DNA from: Psychrobacter phenylpyruvicus DSM 7000 = NBRC 102152
GTDB taxonomy: Bacteria > Pseudomonadota > Gammaproteobacteria > Pseudomonadales > Moraxellaceae
Direction of reading: 5' to 3'
Length of the DNA stretch: 64,000 nucleotides
NCBI RefSeq assembly: GCF_000685805.1
Contig: NZ_JMKP01000004.1
Span: forward strand, 1 to 64,000
Shown here: positions 20,843 to 30,806 of the stretch, piece by piece
How the letters are laid out: the number at the start of each line of letters is the position of its first letter
Numbering within the stretch: position 1 is the stretch's first letter
Notes under the pieces: generated by a model
Told to the model about the DNA's origin: nothing
The model's database searches: none
What the model saw: the letters and a program-made list of their open reading frames with translations, nothing else
Made by a program: the position numbers and the translations under genes

Positions 20843-22054
20843 TTAATACCAGCGAATAGGGGCTACTTGTGGAATAGAAGTCTTTAAATATTCATAAGTA
20901 CCTTTGACTAAGATGTCATCGGTAACCTTATTAATATTGGTATGGCCACAGAATGCCATGGTGATATCGCACTCATTATAAAGAATCTCTAAGGCACGGC
21001 GTACACCATCTTCACCATAGGCACCCAATCCATATAAGAATGAGCGGCCAATCATGGTACCTTTCGCGCCTAGGGCAATGGCTTTAAGCACATCTTGTCC
21101 TGAACGGATACCACTGTCTAACCAGATTTCAATATCGCTTTTTTCAGCTTGTACTGCTTGAACGATATCGGATAGACAGGCAATAGAGGAGGGCGCACCA
21201 TCTAGCTGACGACCACCGTGGTTGGAGATTACCATGGCATCAGCACCACTACGGGCAGCTAATACCGCATCTTCAGGCTCCATGATGCCTTTGATGATAA
21301 GCTTGCCACCCCACATGTCTTTAATACGGGCCACATCATCCCAGCTTAGGCTTGGGTCAAACTGCTCAGCGGTCCATGATGATAAAGAGGACAAATCGCC
21401 CACGCCCTTGGCATGCCCCACAATGTTACCGAAGGTACGGCGTTTGGCGCCTAGCATGTTAAAGCACCATTCAGGCTTGGTCATTAGATTTAGGATATTA
21501 GCCAGTGTTGGCTTTGGCGGCGCTGACAGACCGTTTTTGATGTCTTTATGACGCTGGCCTAGTACCTGTAAGTCTGCGGTTAGGATTAGGGCAGAACAGT
21601 TGGCTTCTTTAGCGCGGCGGATTAAATTGGCCATGAAGTCTCTATCGCGCATGACGTACAGCTGAAACCAGAAAGGATGATTGGTGTATTCCGCCACATC
21701 TTCGATAGAGTTGATACTCATGGTAGATAGTGAAAAAGGGATGCCAAAGTCTTTGGCTGCTTTGGCTGCATGCATTTCACCATTAGCCCACATCATGCCA
21801 GTAAAGCCGGTTGGTGCGATGGCTATTGGCATACTCACCTCTTCACCAATCATGGTGGTGGCAAGATTACGGTTGTCCATATCCACTAAGACGCGTTGAC
21901 GTAATTTGATACGATCAAAGTCGGTCTCATTATTGCGGTAAGTGGTCTGCGTCCATGACCCAGAGTCAACATAATCATAGAACATACGAGGTACTTTACG
22001 CTCAGCTATTCTGCGTAAATCTTCAATTTCAGTGATTTTTGATAAATCTTTCAT
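20843..22054 (-). CDS. lldD: FMN-dependent L-lactate dehydrogenase
   Basis: 403-aa alpha-hydroxy-acid dehydrogenase oxidising L-lactate to pyruvate and feeding the quinone pool. Key residues are present: VPRMFYDYVDSGSW near the N-terminus, IAIAPTGFTGM, and the active-site ISNHGGRQLDGAPSS with His279 and Arg282. The N-terminus resembles the rhizobial-type enzymes more than E. coli LldD. I chose ATG 22054 because the family begins at about that residue. An in-frame ATG at 22081 would add nine residues. It lies 87 nt downstream of lldP, almost certainly in the same operon. Confidence 0.9.
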   Translation of the reverse strand: MKDLSKITEIEDLRRIAERKVPRMFYDYVDSGSWTQTTYRNNETDFDRIKLRQRVLVDMDNRNLATTMIGEEVSMPIAIAPTGFTGMMWANGEMHAAKAAKDFGIPFSLSTMSINSIEDVAEYTNHPFWFQLYVMRDRDFMANLIRRAKEANCSALILTADLQVLGQRHKDIKNGLSAPPKPTLANILNLMTKPEWCFNMLGAKRRTFGNIVGHAKGVGDLSSLSSWTAEQFDPSLSWDDVARIKDMWGGKLIIKGIMEPEDAVLAARSGADAMVISNHGGRQLDGAPSSIACLSDIVQAVQAEKSDIEIWLDSGIRSGQDVLKAIALGAKGTMIGRSFLYGLGAYGEDGVRRALEILYNECDITMAFCGHTNINKVTDDILVKGTYEYLKTSIPQVAPIRWY

Positions 22055-22141
22055 GGTAATACACTCATCTGATGTGGGCATAGCTCAATGCCCTAGGGCT
22101 AATGAAAATTATAAAAATTATTTAAGTTAAATACTTAAGCT

Positions 22142-23899
22142 TTAAGAAGCGGCTGACTTACTGGTAACCGACATCACTGTTAAGAATAGGATGGGCCATA
22201 TGACGGCTAATAGCCACCAAATTAAACCACCAAAGATCACTGCCATACCTAAAAATCCTGCTTGGACCACATAGTAAGTCATGGCTACTAAGGTTTTACG
22301 GATGACATAGCCTTCTTTGTTGACTAGACCCACTACTGCACAGGCAGCCACTACGTTATGAACTGAAATCATATTACCAGCAGCGCCGCCAATGGCTTGT
22401 AAAGCCACAACTTGAGCGGCAAGGTCAGTACTTAGTCCAATTTGACTGGCTGTTGACCACTGAAAGTAGGAGAACATCATATTACTAATGGTGTTTGATC
22501 CGGCGATGAATGCACCCATTGCCCCAATCCAAGGTGAAACCAAAGGCCAGGTTTGAGCAAAGGCGTCGCTAGCACTTTGTGCTAATAAGATTGGCATAGC
22601 CGGTAGCTCAGTGGCAACCTCAATACTTGAGCCAGAGTTGATAAACACTTGAACCATAGGCACAGATAGTAATAAAGCAGGTGCCGCCGCAATCATAGTT
22701 CTAGCAGAGTTTGACCAACTGCGTTTGACCTGTCCTTTATTCATGCCATAAATCCCCATGCACAATAAAGAGGTGATGACCAAAATAGTGCCTGGTGAAT
22801 AAAGCAATTGTATTTTACTAGAGATGTCACTGCCGTATAAGTTGCTAAAGACAATGGTAGTAGAGTCACCGGTCAAAAATGCCTGTAGAGGCTCAATAAC
22901 TCGAGTGATAATTAATAGACCAATGACGATAGCGTAAGGAGAGAAGGCTCGTAATACTGAAAACTTTGGGGCCACAGTGTTGTCAAAGTCTTCTTGTGCT
23001 AATGTGCCCAGCCACTCTTGGTCCCAGCTCTCTCTCGGACCAAAATCAAAAATCTCTTTGGGCATCAAAAAACCACGCTTGGCTGCCGGCACAATAATCA
23101 GCAGGCCAATAAAGCCGCCGACTAGTGAGGGGAATTCAGGACCTAGATATTTGGCAACTAAAAAGTAGGGAAGAGTAAAGCAAATGCCTGCAAAAAGCGC
23201 GAATGGCCATACTTTTAACCCTTCAACGAAGGATTTTTTTTCACCGAAGAAGCGGGTCAAAAAAGCACTTAAAATAAGAGGGATTAACACCCCAATTAAG
23301 GCGTGAAATAGACCGACATTAGCGGTGATTTGCAATAAATAATCTGCGATAGATAAAGGCTGAATAGAGTCAGCCAAATCTTGCTTGTTATCGATACCTG
23401 ACCAAACCCCAAGTAATAGAGGGGTACCAACTGCCCCAAAAGATACCGGGGTGGACTGGATAATTAGCACCACCATAACCGCTGCCATTGCCGGGAACCC
23501 TAGTGCTAATAATAAAGGGGCGCCAACTGCTGAGGGGGTGCCGTAACCTGATGACCCTTCCACTAAAGAACAAAACAACCAAGCTACGATAATGGCCTGT
23601 ATTCGTCGATCAGGCGTTATATCCATGAAGCCACGACGGATAGCCAACATAGCGCCACTTTCTTTTAGTGTATTGAGCAGCAAAATAGCCGAAAAAACGA
23701 TGAATAAAATCGTTAGGGCAACTATGACCCCATTGGTGGTTGCGGCGGCTACTTGTGCAGTACCGGCATGCCATACAAACAATGCCAGTAGAGCGGTGAC
23801 TAAATAAGAGGCAGTCATCGCATATTTAGCGGGTAGGCGCAGCACCACTAATAATAAGAAGACGGTTAAAATAGGCGTTAGCGCCAAAAAAGTAAACAT
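22142..23899 (-). CDS. lldP: L-lactate permease
   Basis: 585-aa inner-membrane lactate/proton symporter of the LctP family with about 12-14 hydrophobic helices. Diagnostic stretches are [35 protein letters not shown] and [24 protein letters not shown] lies 6 nt before ATG 23899. It is first in the lldP-lldD unit. No lldR-type regulator gene is adjacent, although a possible operator lies upstream at 23971-23985. Confidence 0.95.
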   Translation of the reverse strand: MFTFLALTPILTVFLLLVVLRLPAKYAMTASYLVTALLALFVWHAGTAQVAAATTNGVIVALTILFIVFSAILLLNTLKESGAMLAIRRGFMDITPDRRIQAIIVAWLFCSLVEGSSGYGTPSAVGAPLLLALGFPAMAAVMVVLIIQSTPVSFGAVGTPLLLGVWSGIDNKQDLADSIQPLSIADYLLQITANVGLFHALIGVLIPLILSAFLTRFFGEKKSFVEGLKVWPFALFAGICFTLPYFLVAKYLGPEFPSLVGGFIGLLIIVPAAKRGFLMPKEIFDFGPRESWDQEWLGTLAQEDFDNTVAPKFSVLRAFSPYAIVIGLLIITRVIEPLQAFLTGDSTTIVFSNLYGSDISSKIQLLYSPGTILVITSLLCMGIYGMNKGQVKRSWSNSARTMIAAAPALLLSVPMVQVFINSGSSIEVATELPAMPILLAQSASDAFAQTWPLVSPWIGAMGAFIAGSNTISNMMFSYFQWSTASQIGLSTDLAAQVVALQAIGGAAGNMISVHNVVAACAVVGLVNKEGYVIRKTLVAMTYYVVQAGFLGMAVIFGGLIWWLLAVIWPILFLTVMSVTSKSAAS

Positions 23900-23970
23900 A
23901 AAATATCCTTGTTTAACTTAGGAGTACATGCTGGGAATTGCAGTCCTTGTGTCAGCAACCTATAAGTACA

Positions 23971-23985
23971 TATTTGGCCCAAATA
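23971..23985. promoter_or_regulatory. Candidate operator for the lactate operon
   Basis: TATTTGGCCCAAATA is a perfect inverted repeat around a central C, ending 72 nt before the lldP start. Its size and position suit a dimeric GntR/LldR-type repressor site, but which protein binds is inference. Confidence 0.4.
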
Positions 23986-24000
23986 AAATGCTAATAATTT

Positions 24001-24057
24001 AAACTAAGAACCCATACTTAAACTAAGAACCTATATCTAAGCTAAGAACCTACATTT
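24001..24057. repeat. Three tandem 19-bp repeats
   Basis: Units AAACTAAGAACCCATACTT, AAACTAAGAACCTATATCT and AAGCTAAGAACCTACATTT follow one another without a gap. The core CTAAGAACC is invariant. Confidence 0.85.
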
Positions 24058-24243
24058 CTAATAACCTAGAAGGAGAAGTAGGATTTATACACTCAATGCG
24101 GTTTTATTAGCTAAATCTGCTTAGATTTAAACTTTTATATTGAGTAATCACTCCTTTTATCACTTACAGTATTAAAAGGTGTGAGCATTCTATTTGTAAT
24201 TATTGCCCAAGTAAACAATTGATTTATGCATCATAAAATTTTT

Positions 24244-24549
24244 TTATTGGTGGTACGCCATGAGATCAACGACAGAGAAGGGATAGTTTATTTGTTGCGT
24301 TGGAGTCAATACAACTGGAATGATGGTGGCAAATTGCATCATAAATGGTTCTTCAAAGTCTGCGATATCGACTTTTTTGATAGTGGTTGCTGTCACATTA
24401 GAAAATAGCCTAAGCGTATTTTCAGCTTCATCACATAAGTGGCAACCCACAGTGCCTAATAAAAACCAAGTTTTTTCAGCATTATCAGCATCAAGCTGCA
24501 GCTTAGCCTGTTGCATAATTAGCTGACGGGTAGTGGCAATATCAGTCAA
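24244..24549 (-). CDS. Glutaredoxin-like (DUF836-type) protein
   Basis: 101 aa of thioredoxin-like fold. The redox motif CHLC (Cys36, Cys39) follows a beta strand (WFLLGTVG), with the cis-Pro region TIIPVVL near residue 78. The size and motif match the short glutaredoxin-family proteins grouped as DUF836, whose partner is generally unknown. Start is TTG 24549 with AGGA 7 nt upstream. The first in-frame ATG comes only at Met12. A single-gene unit divergent from mtgA. Confidence 0.8.
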   Translation of the reverse strand: MTDIATTRQLIMQQAKLQLDADNAEKTWFLLGTVGCHLCDEAENTLRLFSNVTATTIKKVDIADFEEPFMMQFATIIPVVLTPTQQINYPFSVVDLMAYHQ

Positions 24550-24735
24550 AATGTTATCCTATGTGGTTAATTTAATTAATATTTAGCTATCTGGTAGTTT
24601 TTCTTTATTGCTCTTTAGTTGGCTAAGTGCCTAGTAGAGAGCCTTACATAGAAAGCCACAGAAAAGAGCGCTACCAGTCAGCGTTAAGTTAGTTTATCAT
24701 TGTTTTAATTTTAACCGTTAGCCGAGTCAAAAATT

Positions 24736-25413
24736 ATGACGGCAGTCTTTACTTTTTTTAAGCGTATCTTTTGGGCACTAATGATATTGGCCGTAGCGTT
24801 CTATCTCGCTGTCGCAGGCTTATTGTTGGTGTGGAAAACACAGCCTATTAATAACAGTATGTTCATGGTAGCCCACCGTTTGGGTGGGGGTGAAGTGAGC
24901 CAAACTTGGGTGGAGTATGACGACATTGCTAAGTCCGCTAAGCAGGCAGCTATTGTTAGTGAAGACTCCCGATTTGTGAGTCATCACGGCTTCGATATGG
25001 ATGGGATTGAAGCGGCAATGAAAAAGAACGAAAGCAGCGGAAAGGTGAGCGCTGGCGGGTCGACTATCACTCAGCAATTGGCAAAAAACCTATTCTTAAC
25101 TTCACATCGCTCTTACGTTCGTAAAGGACTAGAAGCCAGTATTACAGTCATGATTGAAGCTATGTGGGATAAGCGGCGTATTTTGACCGCCTATCTGAAC
25201 GTGGCAGAATTTGGTAATGGTATCTATGGAATAGAAGAGGCTGCCAAATATTATTTTAATAAGCCTGCTAGTAAGCTAAATCGAGATGAATCTGCTTTGC
25301 TGATTGGTATGTTAACCAATCCTAAATACTACGAAAAAAACATGAGTAATAGGCGGCTGCGCAATAAGCAGCGAATCATTATGCGCCGTATGCATCAAGC
25401 AGTATTGCCTTAA
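24736..25413 (+). CDS. mtgA: Monofunctional biosynthetic peptidoglycan transglycosylase
   Basis: 225-aa GT51 enzyme polymerising glycan strands from lipid II. One membrane anchor lies at residues 10-33. The catalytic VSEDSRFVSHHGFD carries Glu76. The second motif GGSTITQQLAKNLFL is at 108-122, followed by KRRILTAYLNVAEFG and GIYGIEEAAKYYF. There is no transpeptidase domain. The length matches the family. The ribosome site is weak. Confidence 0.95.
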   Translation: MTAVFTFFKRIFWALMILAVAFYLAVAGLLLVWKTQPINNSMFMVAHRLGGGEVSQTWVEYDDIAKSAKQAAIVSEDSRFVSHHGFDMDGIEAAMKKNESSGKVSAGGSTITQQLAKNLFLTSHRSYVRKGLEASITVMIEAMWDKRRILTAYLNVAEFGNGIYGIEEAAKYYFNKPASKLNRDESALLIGMLTNPKYYEKNMSNRRLRNKQRIIMRRMHQAVLP

Positions 25414-25542
25414 TGCCTTTGTCAGATTTGCGTAGTAAAGTATAGATAAGAGTGGTTTTTTAGCTAAATCACATTGACCACAGAATAATTGCCCTATAAC
25501 CCATAGATATTACAGAGATTAAGAAAGGAGGCGAGTTGCATT

Positions 25543-27762
25543 ATGACCACTACTACAGCCAATAAACAAAATGAGGCAAAAGACAAGCCACAAGAGACTG
25601 ATACTGATAAGGCGGTAAGTAAACCAGTGACTGAACTAACCACTTTAGACTGGGAGCGTTATGAAGACGGAACTTACTCGCCAAACAGCTACATCAACCG
25701 TGAGCTATCTTGGCTGCAGTTTCATCTAAGAGTCTTAGCCCAAGCGACCAACCCACGTCATCCATTATTAGAGCGTTTATTTTTCTTAATTATCTTCTCC
25801 TCTAATATGGACGAGTTTTTTGAAATCCGTGTGGCTGGGTTAATGCAGCAGTTAAATCATGGCAATATCTCGCACAAGCCTGACAAAATGCGTCCAAGTG
25901 AGGTGCTGCTAGAAATATCAGAGGTGGCTCATAAGGCCATCGAAGAGCAGTATAAAATCTTGAATGAAGATATCTTGCCGGCGCTGGCGAAAGAAGACAT
26001 TCGTTATTTGAAGCGTAATGAGCTTAATGCCAAGCAAGCTCAGTGGATGAAACAGTATTTTATTGAGCAGGTCATGCCGGTATTAACCCCGATTAGCATT
26101 GATCCCGCCCATCCTTTTCCGCGTCTAGTGAACAAAAGCCTAAACTTTATGGTGAGCCTAGAGGGCAAAGATGCTTTTGGTCGTGATATTAACTTAGCCG
26201 TCGTGCCAGCACCTCGTAGTCTACCACGCGTTATTCGTCTGCCTGATGAGCTGACTGGGGGTAAAGAGCATCACATCATGCTGTCTGCTGTGATACATGA
26301 GCATGTAGGTAAGCTATTCCCTGGTATGACTGTGACCGGGTGTCACCAGTTCCGTCTGACTCGAAATGCAGATCTTGAGTTGTCAGATGATGTAGAGGAC
26401 ATCGCCAAAGCCCTACAAGGGGAGCTTGATAATCGCCGCTTTGGTGACAAAGTGCGTTTAGAGGTTACTACCAATTGTCCAAAAGAGATTAGCGACTACT
26501 TGCTAAATGAATTTGGCTTGCACGATAGTCAGCTATATAGGGTTAATGGTCCGGTGAACCTAACCCGTTTACTATTTGACTTTGACATTCCTAAGTTACG
26601 TTTCCAGCCTTTCACCCATATTGTGCCCAAGGCTTTCCGACGTGAGTCGTTTGATAAAGGCGAGAGTATGTTCACCGCCATTCGCCGCGGCGATGTGTTG
26701 GTGCACCATCCTTTTGAATCCTTTAATCCTGTAGTAAATATTATTTGGCAGGCAGCCAATGATCCTAAAGTGTTGGCAATCAAACAAACCTTGTATCGCT
26801 CGGGTAAAAACTCTGAAATTGTGAAGGCCTTGGCTGCAGCCGCCAGAAATGGTAAGGAAGTAACCGCCATTATTGAGCTGCGCGCTCGTTTTGACGAAGC
26901 ATCAAATATTGAAGTGGCCAATATGCTACAAGAAGCAGGCGCCGTTGTGGTCTATGGTATTGTCGGCTATAAGACCCATGCTAAGTTAATGCTTATTGTA
27001 CGTCGTGAAGACAATAAGATTCGCCGTTATGTTCATCTAGGTACGGGGAACTATCACGAAGGCAATGCCAAAGCTTATACCGACTATGGATTATTTACCG
27101 CAGATCCTGATATCTCAGAAGATGTACACAAAATTTTCCAAGAGCTTACCGGTATGGGCAAAGCGGCCAACGTCAATAAGCTATTACATGCGCCTTTTAC
27201 CTTACATACTCAGTTAATGTCGTTTATCGATGATGAAATCGCCAACGCCAAAGCCGGCAAAAAAGCCCATATTATTGTTAAATGTAACGCTCTAACCGAG
27301 CGTCATTTAATTGATAAGTTATATGATGCCTCACAGGCAGGCGTGAAGATTGAGCTTATTTTGCGCTCTATGAGTTGTATCCGTCCACAGGTGAAAGGTT
27401 TGTCTGAAAATATTACTGTACGCTCCATTGTGGGACGCTTCTTAGAGCATACTCGAGTGTATTATTTCTATAATGGTGGTGATGAGCGTCTGTACTGCAG
27501 TAGTGCTGACTGGATGAGCCGAAACTTATTCCATAGGGTTGAGGTGGCGTTCCCTGTCGAGGATCGCAAGTTATTTCAGCGGGTTTATCAAGATGGCTTA
27601 ATTAGCTATTTAAAAGACAATGTTCAAGCTTGGGAATTAAAAGGGGATGGCAGTTGGCAGCGGGTTCAACCTAAGCCAGGTGAAGCACCGTTTATTGCCC
27701 AAGATTATCTGCTGCAAAAGATTAACAATGTCTCAGATATCGTGACACACCCATCTCGATAG
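25543..27762 (+). CDS. ppk1: Polyphosphate kinase
   Basis: 739-aa enzyme that reversibly makes polyphosphate from ATP. The N domain has [16 protein letters not shown] and the [15 protein letters not shown] block. The phospholipase-D-like C domains hold the phospho-accepting His in [14 protein letters not shown], then [19 protein letters not shown] and [20 protein letters not shown]. About 45 polar residues precede the family start. AAGGAGG at 25525-25531 supports ATG 25543. No ppx partner is adjacent. A terminator follows. Confidence 0.96.
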   Translation: MTTTTANKQNEAKDKPQETDTDKAVSKPVTELTTLDWERYEDGTYSPNSYINRELSWLQFHLRVLAQATNPRHPLLERLFFLIIFSSNMDEFFEIRVAGLMQQLNHGNISHKPDKMRPSEVLLEISEVAHKAIEEQYKILNEDILPALAKEDIRYLKRNELNAKQAQWMKQYFIEQVMPVLTPISIDPAHPFPRLVNKSLNFMVSLEGKDAFGRDINLAVVPAPRSLPRVIRLPDELTGGKEHHIMLSAVIHEHVGKLFPGMTVTGCHQFRLTRNADLELSDDVEDIAKALQGELDNRRFGDKVRLEVTTNCPKEISDYLLNEFGLHDSQLYRVNGPVNLTRLLFDFDIPKLRFQPFTHIVPKAFRRESFDKGESMFTAIRRGDVLVHHPFESFNPVVNIIWQAANDPKVLAIKQTLYRSGKNSEIVKALAAAARNGKEVTAIIELRARFDEASNIEVANMLQEAGAVVVYGIVGYKTHAKLMLIVRREDNKIRRYVHLGTGNYHEGNAKAYTDYGLFTADPDISEDVHKIFQELTGMGKAANVNKLLHAPFTLHTQLMSFIDDEIANAKAGKKAHIIVKCNALTERHLIDKLYDASQAGVKIELILRSMSCIRPQVKGLSENITVRSIVGRFLEHTRVYYFYNGGDERLYCSSADWMSRNLFHRVEVAFPVEDRKLFQRVYQDGLISYLKDNVQAWELKGDGSWQRVQPKPGEAPFIAQDYLLQKINNVSDIVTHPSR

Positions 27763-27794
27763 TATTAATTCAAATTAAAAGCTTGATCTAACAT

Positions 27795-27831
27795 TAAAAA
27801 AGCAACTTTGGTTAACAAAGTTGCTTTTTTT
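27795..27831 (+). terminator. Intrinsic terminator after ppk1
   Basis: AAAAAAGCAACTTTG pairs with CAAAGTTGCTTTTTT around a 5-nt loop (GTTAA). The T-run is within the right arm and beyond. Confidence 0.9.
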
Positions 27832-27999
27832 TCAACATAAATAAACACAATGATACGTGTTACTAGTAGTTTATTAGCCCTAACCGCCTATATGATAATA
27901 AGCATAAGTAATAAAAGGTGATAACAATATAGATTCTTTATATCACTATTTATAGGTGATTTTAAGAATTGAAACTGTTGAATTTAAAAGGAATATAAT

Positions 28000-28170
28000 A
28001 TGAGTAACGATAACAATAAAACTGACATTGAACAAGCAGTAGAAAAAGTTAATCCAAGTGAGGTTAAGGAAAATCTAAATTCTACCGATTCTAAAAATAC
28101 TGACTCTGCGAATTTGTCAAAAAATGAAGAAACGCCGTTTATTGACGATGAGTTACGTACAGATAAATAG
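28000..28170 (+). CDS. Small hydrophilic disordered protein (56 aa)
   Basis: Opens with MSNDNNKTDIEQAVEKVNPS and ends TPFIDDELRTDK. It is made almost wholly of Asn, Asp, Glu, Lys, Ser and Thr, with no Cys, Trp, Tyr, Gly or His, so intrinsic disorder is likely. AAAGGA lies 6-7 nt before ATG 28000, which supports translation. It is first of three such genes in a row on the same strand. Its ending TPFIDDE recalls TPFDDNV in the third. Function unknown. A hydrophilin-like stress role is only a guess from composition. Confidence 0.65.
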   Translation: MSNDNNKTDIEQAVEKVNPSEVKENLNSTDSKNTDSANLSKNEETPFIDDELRTDK

Positions 28171-28315
28171 GTGGTAAAGTTTTAGCAGTAATTTAAAGAG
28201 TAGTTTTCATAGAATTTTGCTAAAGATAATTAACTAAATTCCATATAAAAACTAAGCTCCATATAAATAAGCTCCATAAATATTCTAAATCTATAACTAT
28301 TATAAAGAGAAAAAT
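28171..28315. other. Spacer between the first and second hydrophilic genes
   Basis: 145 nt, very AT-rich. It contains imperfect repeats of AAGCTCCATATAAAT around 28251-28280. No clear terminator is seen, so separate promoters or one transcript are both possible. Confidence 0.4.
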
Positions 28316-28654
28316 ATGTCTATTAATCAAACCATAAAAGTAGTTGATAATAATAATCGTAGCCTGAAGGACGAAGCTCAAGTAGAAGATGAGCGTAGAT
28401 TACAGGCTGATCCTAAACAAGCGCCTTCTATCGACCAGAGTGCCGATACTGAGACCAGTGACAAAGGTAATCTAGAGCCTGGCAATTATGAAGGCCGAAA
28501 GCATAAGCCTGAGATTGATGGACCACAACAAGCGTCGCAAGAAACCGATGATGTTTATGATGAAGGTCGTGAAAATGATACCAATCTTCCTCCAGCCGGT
28601 AAGAATGTAGGGGATTTAAATGCTTATGACTTAGGTCGACATGATAAAGATTAG
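28316..28654 (+). CDS. Hydrophilic, probably disordered protein (112 aa)
   Basis: I do not recognise a family. The 112 residues are dominated by Asp, Glu, Asn, Gln, Lys, Pro and Gly. They include KDEAQVEDERRLQADPKQAP and PPAGKNVGDLNAYDLGRHDK, and lack Cys, Trp and Phe. There is no signal peptide or hydrophobic segment. AGAG lies 9 nt before ATG 28316. The layout matches small stress-linked proteins common in Moraxellaceae, but that link is inference. Confidence 0.75.
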   Translation: MSINQTIKVVDNNNRSLKDEAQVEDERRLQADPKQAPSIDQSADTETSDKGNLEPGNYEGRKHKPEIDGPQQASQETDDVYDEGRENDTNLPPAGKNVGDLNAYDLGRHDKD

Positions 28655-28818
28655 ATCTTATTGTAATTAAAATTTAAGGTTTAGTTTTATCTCAAACTAG
28701 TCGTATTTAAATTCGCTTTTATATCATTAACCCATTGGCTGCACTATAACTTAATGTATTTAGCTTTGATATTTATCAGTTAAAATTCATTTGAGTAGTG
28801 TGAAATTAAGGAAGAATT

Positions 28819-29154
28819 ATGCAAACTAAAGACCCAAACCTAACAAAGACGCCTATCAATAAATCAACAGCTTCGGATGAAAAGAAGTCCGAGCAGTATT
28901 CAGAGACACTAGAGAATAAAGGTACTGAAACTCTTAAACATGAGTACATCGATAGTGAGCATGTCAAGGAAGGGGACAACCCTGCTCGTCAACCGGACAG
29001 ACGAGATCAACAGGGTAATACCCCTTTTGATGATAATGTGAATGAAAATACTAGGGGTACTGAGCGCCCACAAAGCGAAGAAATAACTGATGCAAATCGT
29101 TATGCTACGGTAGATAATGCACAAACTCGTGTGCTTAATGAAGATCTTAAGTAA
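28819..29154 (+). CDS. Hydrophilic, probably disordered protein (111 aa)
   Basis: Third of the trio. Residues 1-60 are Lys/Glu/Thr-rich (SASDEKK-type pattern). The second half contains ARQPDRRDQQGNTPFDD and TRGTERPQSEEITDANRY. No Cys or Trp, one Phe, and no membrane segment. AAGGAAG lies 6 nt before ATG 28819, a good ribosome site. It is followed by a perfect palindromic terminator at 29241. Confidence 0.75.
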   Translation: MQTKDPNLTKTPINKSTASDEKKSEQYSETLENKGTETLKHEYIDSEHVKEGDNPARQPDRRDQQGNTPFDDNVNENTRGTERPQSEEITDANRYATVDNAQTRVLNEDLK

Positions 29155-29240
29155 GCGGCTTATTTTAGATAAGTTACCTATTTATATATTTGAGAGATTT
29201 CAATTGCTGTTTCTAAGTTATTAGTAATTTCTCTAACCGT

Positions 29241-29278
29241 AATAATAAGGCCTACTATATATAGTAGGCCTTATTATT
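29241..29278. terminator. Bidirectional terminator, perfect 38-bp palindrome
   Basis: AATAATAAGGCCTACTATA (29241-29259) is followed directly by its exact reverse complement (29260-29278). T-rich ends on both strands suit termination of both the hydrophilic genes and miaE. Confidence 0.8.
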
Positions 29279-29310
29279 ATTTCTAAGCTGCTCATTAAAT
29301 AGATGGCTAT

Positions 29311-29354
<44 letters not shown>

Positions 29355-29432
29355 GGTCTACTCCCGCCATTAACCAATTATTATATCCAGTATTGGTTAA
29401 CCAGTATAATTAGCCAGTCACAAAGATAGTTT

Positions 29433-30164
29433 CTAAGCTGGCACCCCACTATGAAAGCGTAATTCGTTATCTGGACTAGTAATTAATTCTGCTTCTACTT
29501 CTTTGAAAAAAGCAATCCGCTGATCTACATTCATGGTGTCCTCATCGGTATTGATACTGCCGTTGGTGGCTTTTGATAAGGCTTCTAAATCGACACTCGA
29601 ACCTTTTTTAGGCTCTAGTGAGCGTGCGAGAGTGATATAGTCTTCATAATGACGGCTTTCAGACTTGAGTAGATAGCGGTAATATTTTGCTAAACGCTCA
29701 TCATCGACCACTTCACTTAGGGCAGCAAAACGCTCACAAGATCGAGCCTCAATAAAAGCGCCGATAATCAGAATATCAATCATGGCTGCTGGCTCATAAG
29801 TGCGCTTGTGCTTCAACATACCCTTGGCATAGCGGCTGGCGGGTAAATGACGCCATTTTTGACCGCGCTCTTCCATAATTCCCACCACCTGCTCATAGTG
29901 CAGCATTTCCTCACGAATTAACTGTGCCAATTTCATCTGTAAATCTTGATGGAATTCATAACGAAATATTAAGTTCATCGCGGTGCCAGCCGCTTTTTTT
30001 TCACAGTTGGCATGATCTTGGATGATAGTGGGCAAGTCATTGACGGCAGCCTCAAGCCAAGCTTTTGGGGTAGGGGCTCCCAAAAACTCATGGATGTGTG
30101 AGATGTCTGTTTTAGCAGGAGCAGTCACGGTGTTGTTTTGGTCGTTAAGAAGGTCGTCACTCAT
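29433..30164 (-). CDS. miaE: tRNA-(ms2io6A) hydroxylase
   Basis: 243-aa non-haem di-iron monooxygenase that hydroxylates the isopentenyl group of ms2i6A37 in tRNA. The ferritin-like four-helix core carries the iron-binding Glu/His pairs in ANCEKKAAGTAMNL, REEMLHYEQVV, IEARSCERFAAL and SESRHYEDYITL. Length is typical for gamma-proteobacterial MiaE. The start is ATG 30164. Upstream, AAACGAGCCC gives only a weak ribosome site. Confidence 0.93.
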   Translation of the reverse strand: MSDDLLNDQNNTVTAPAKTDISHIHEFLGAPTPKAWLEAAVNDLPTIIQDHANCEKKAAGTAMNLIFRYEFHQDLQMKLAQLIREEMLHYEQVVGIMEERGQKWRHLPASRYAKGMLKHKRTYEPAAMIDILIIGAFIEARSCERFAALSEVVDDERLAKYYRYLLKSESRHYEDYITLARSLEPKKGSSVDLEALSKATNGSINTDEDTMNVDQRIAFFKEVEAELITSPDNELRFHSGVPA

Positions 30165-30806
30165 AATAGGGCTCGTTTATTATTTGACCAAGCGAAATAG
30201 CAGGTGCAAATCAATAAGGTTGTGTTTTATTTAGGTTGAAAGTTTATTCAGGTTAAATAGCATTCAGGTTAAATAGTATGCAGGTTAAATAGCATTCAGG
30301 TTATGGGAGATGAAGTTAAAATACTATTGTAACAAATTAGGGATAATATATTAGGCTGAGTTATGGTCCCAGCTTTTAATATAATAGCCGATTTTATGAG
30401 TCTGAAACTTACCTCAATAGGGCGATATTAACAGCCATAAACATCTTTTGTTACAGCTATAAACTGTCAATTAATAACAAAGAACTGATAAGTTCTCTAA
30501 AGAAATATTAGCTAATATGTTGATAATAAAGGGTTTATAGGGGACTATCAAGGCAGTAAAGACCAAACATTTATTTAAGAAATGAGGGTTTCTTGTTTAT
30601 TTATCTCAATGATAGTAGTATGAAGAAAGACGGCCCCCTAGTGGGTCGTTAATCAGTATAAGAGTGTATTTCAGCTATGGATATAGTACTAATTTGTTTC
30701 AATAAAATTAATAATAACTAGCCTAAGTCTGTTTGTGTATAGGGTAGGCTTACAGGAAACACTGAAGACACTGATTAATTCATTCACCAACAAAGGATCA
30801 TATGGT
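30165..30806. other. Intergenic region between miaE and glcB
   Basis: 642 nt with no convincing gene. It contains the 16-bp tandem repeats at 30249-30303, a small inverted repeat AGAACT-GATA-AGTTCT at 30481-30496, and a hairpin ACGGCCC/GGGTCGT at 30630-30649 with no T-tract. The two genes diverge, so promoters for both must lie here. An open frame extends glcB upstream to 30735, but it is not used. Confidence 0.5.
30249..30303. repeat. 16-bp tandem repeat, about 3.4 copies
   Basis: CAGGTTAAATAGCATT (30249-30264), CAGGTTAAATAGTATG (30265-30280), CAGGTTAAATAGCATT (30281-30296) and a partial CAGGTTA. A decayed copy may precede at 30231. Confidence 0.9.

Larger units (their letters stand above)
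23900..24243. other. Intergenic region upstream of lldP
   Basis: 344 nt without a gene, holding a 15-bp palindrome (23971-23985) and three 19-bp tandem repeats (24001-24057). The rest is AT-rich. It separates two minus-strand genes, so it holds the lldP promoter. Confidence 0.5.

Noticed and set aside
30735..30806. GTG start adding 24 residues to malate synthase
   Set aside because: AAAGGA is correctly placed for ATG 30807, and the extra residues have no family match.
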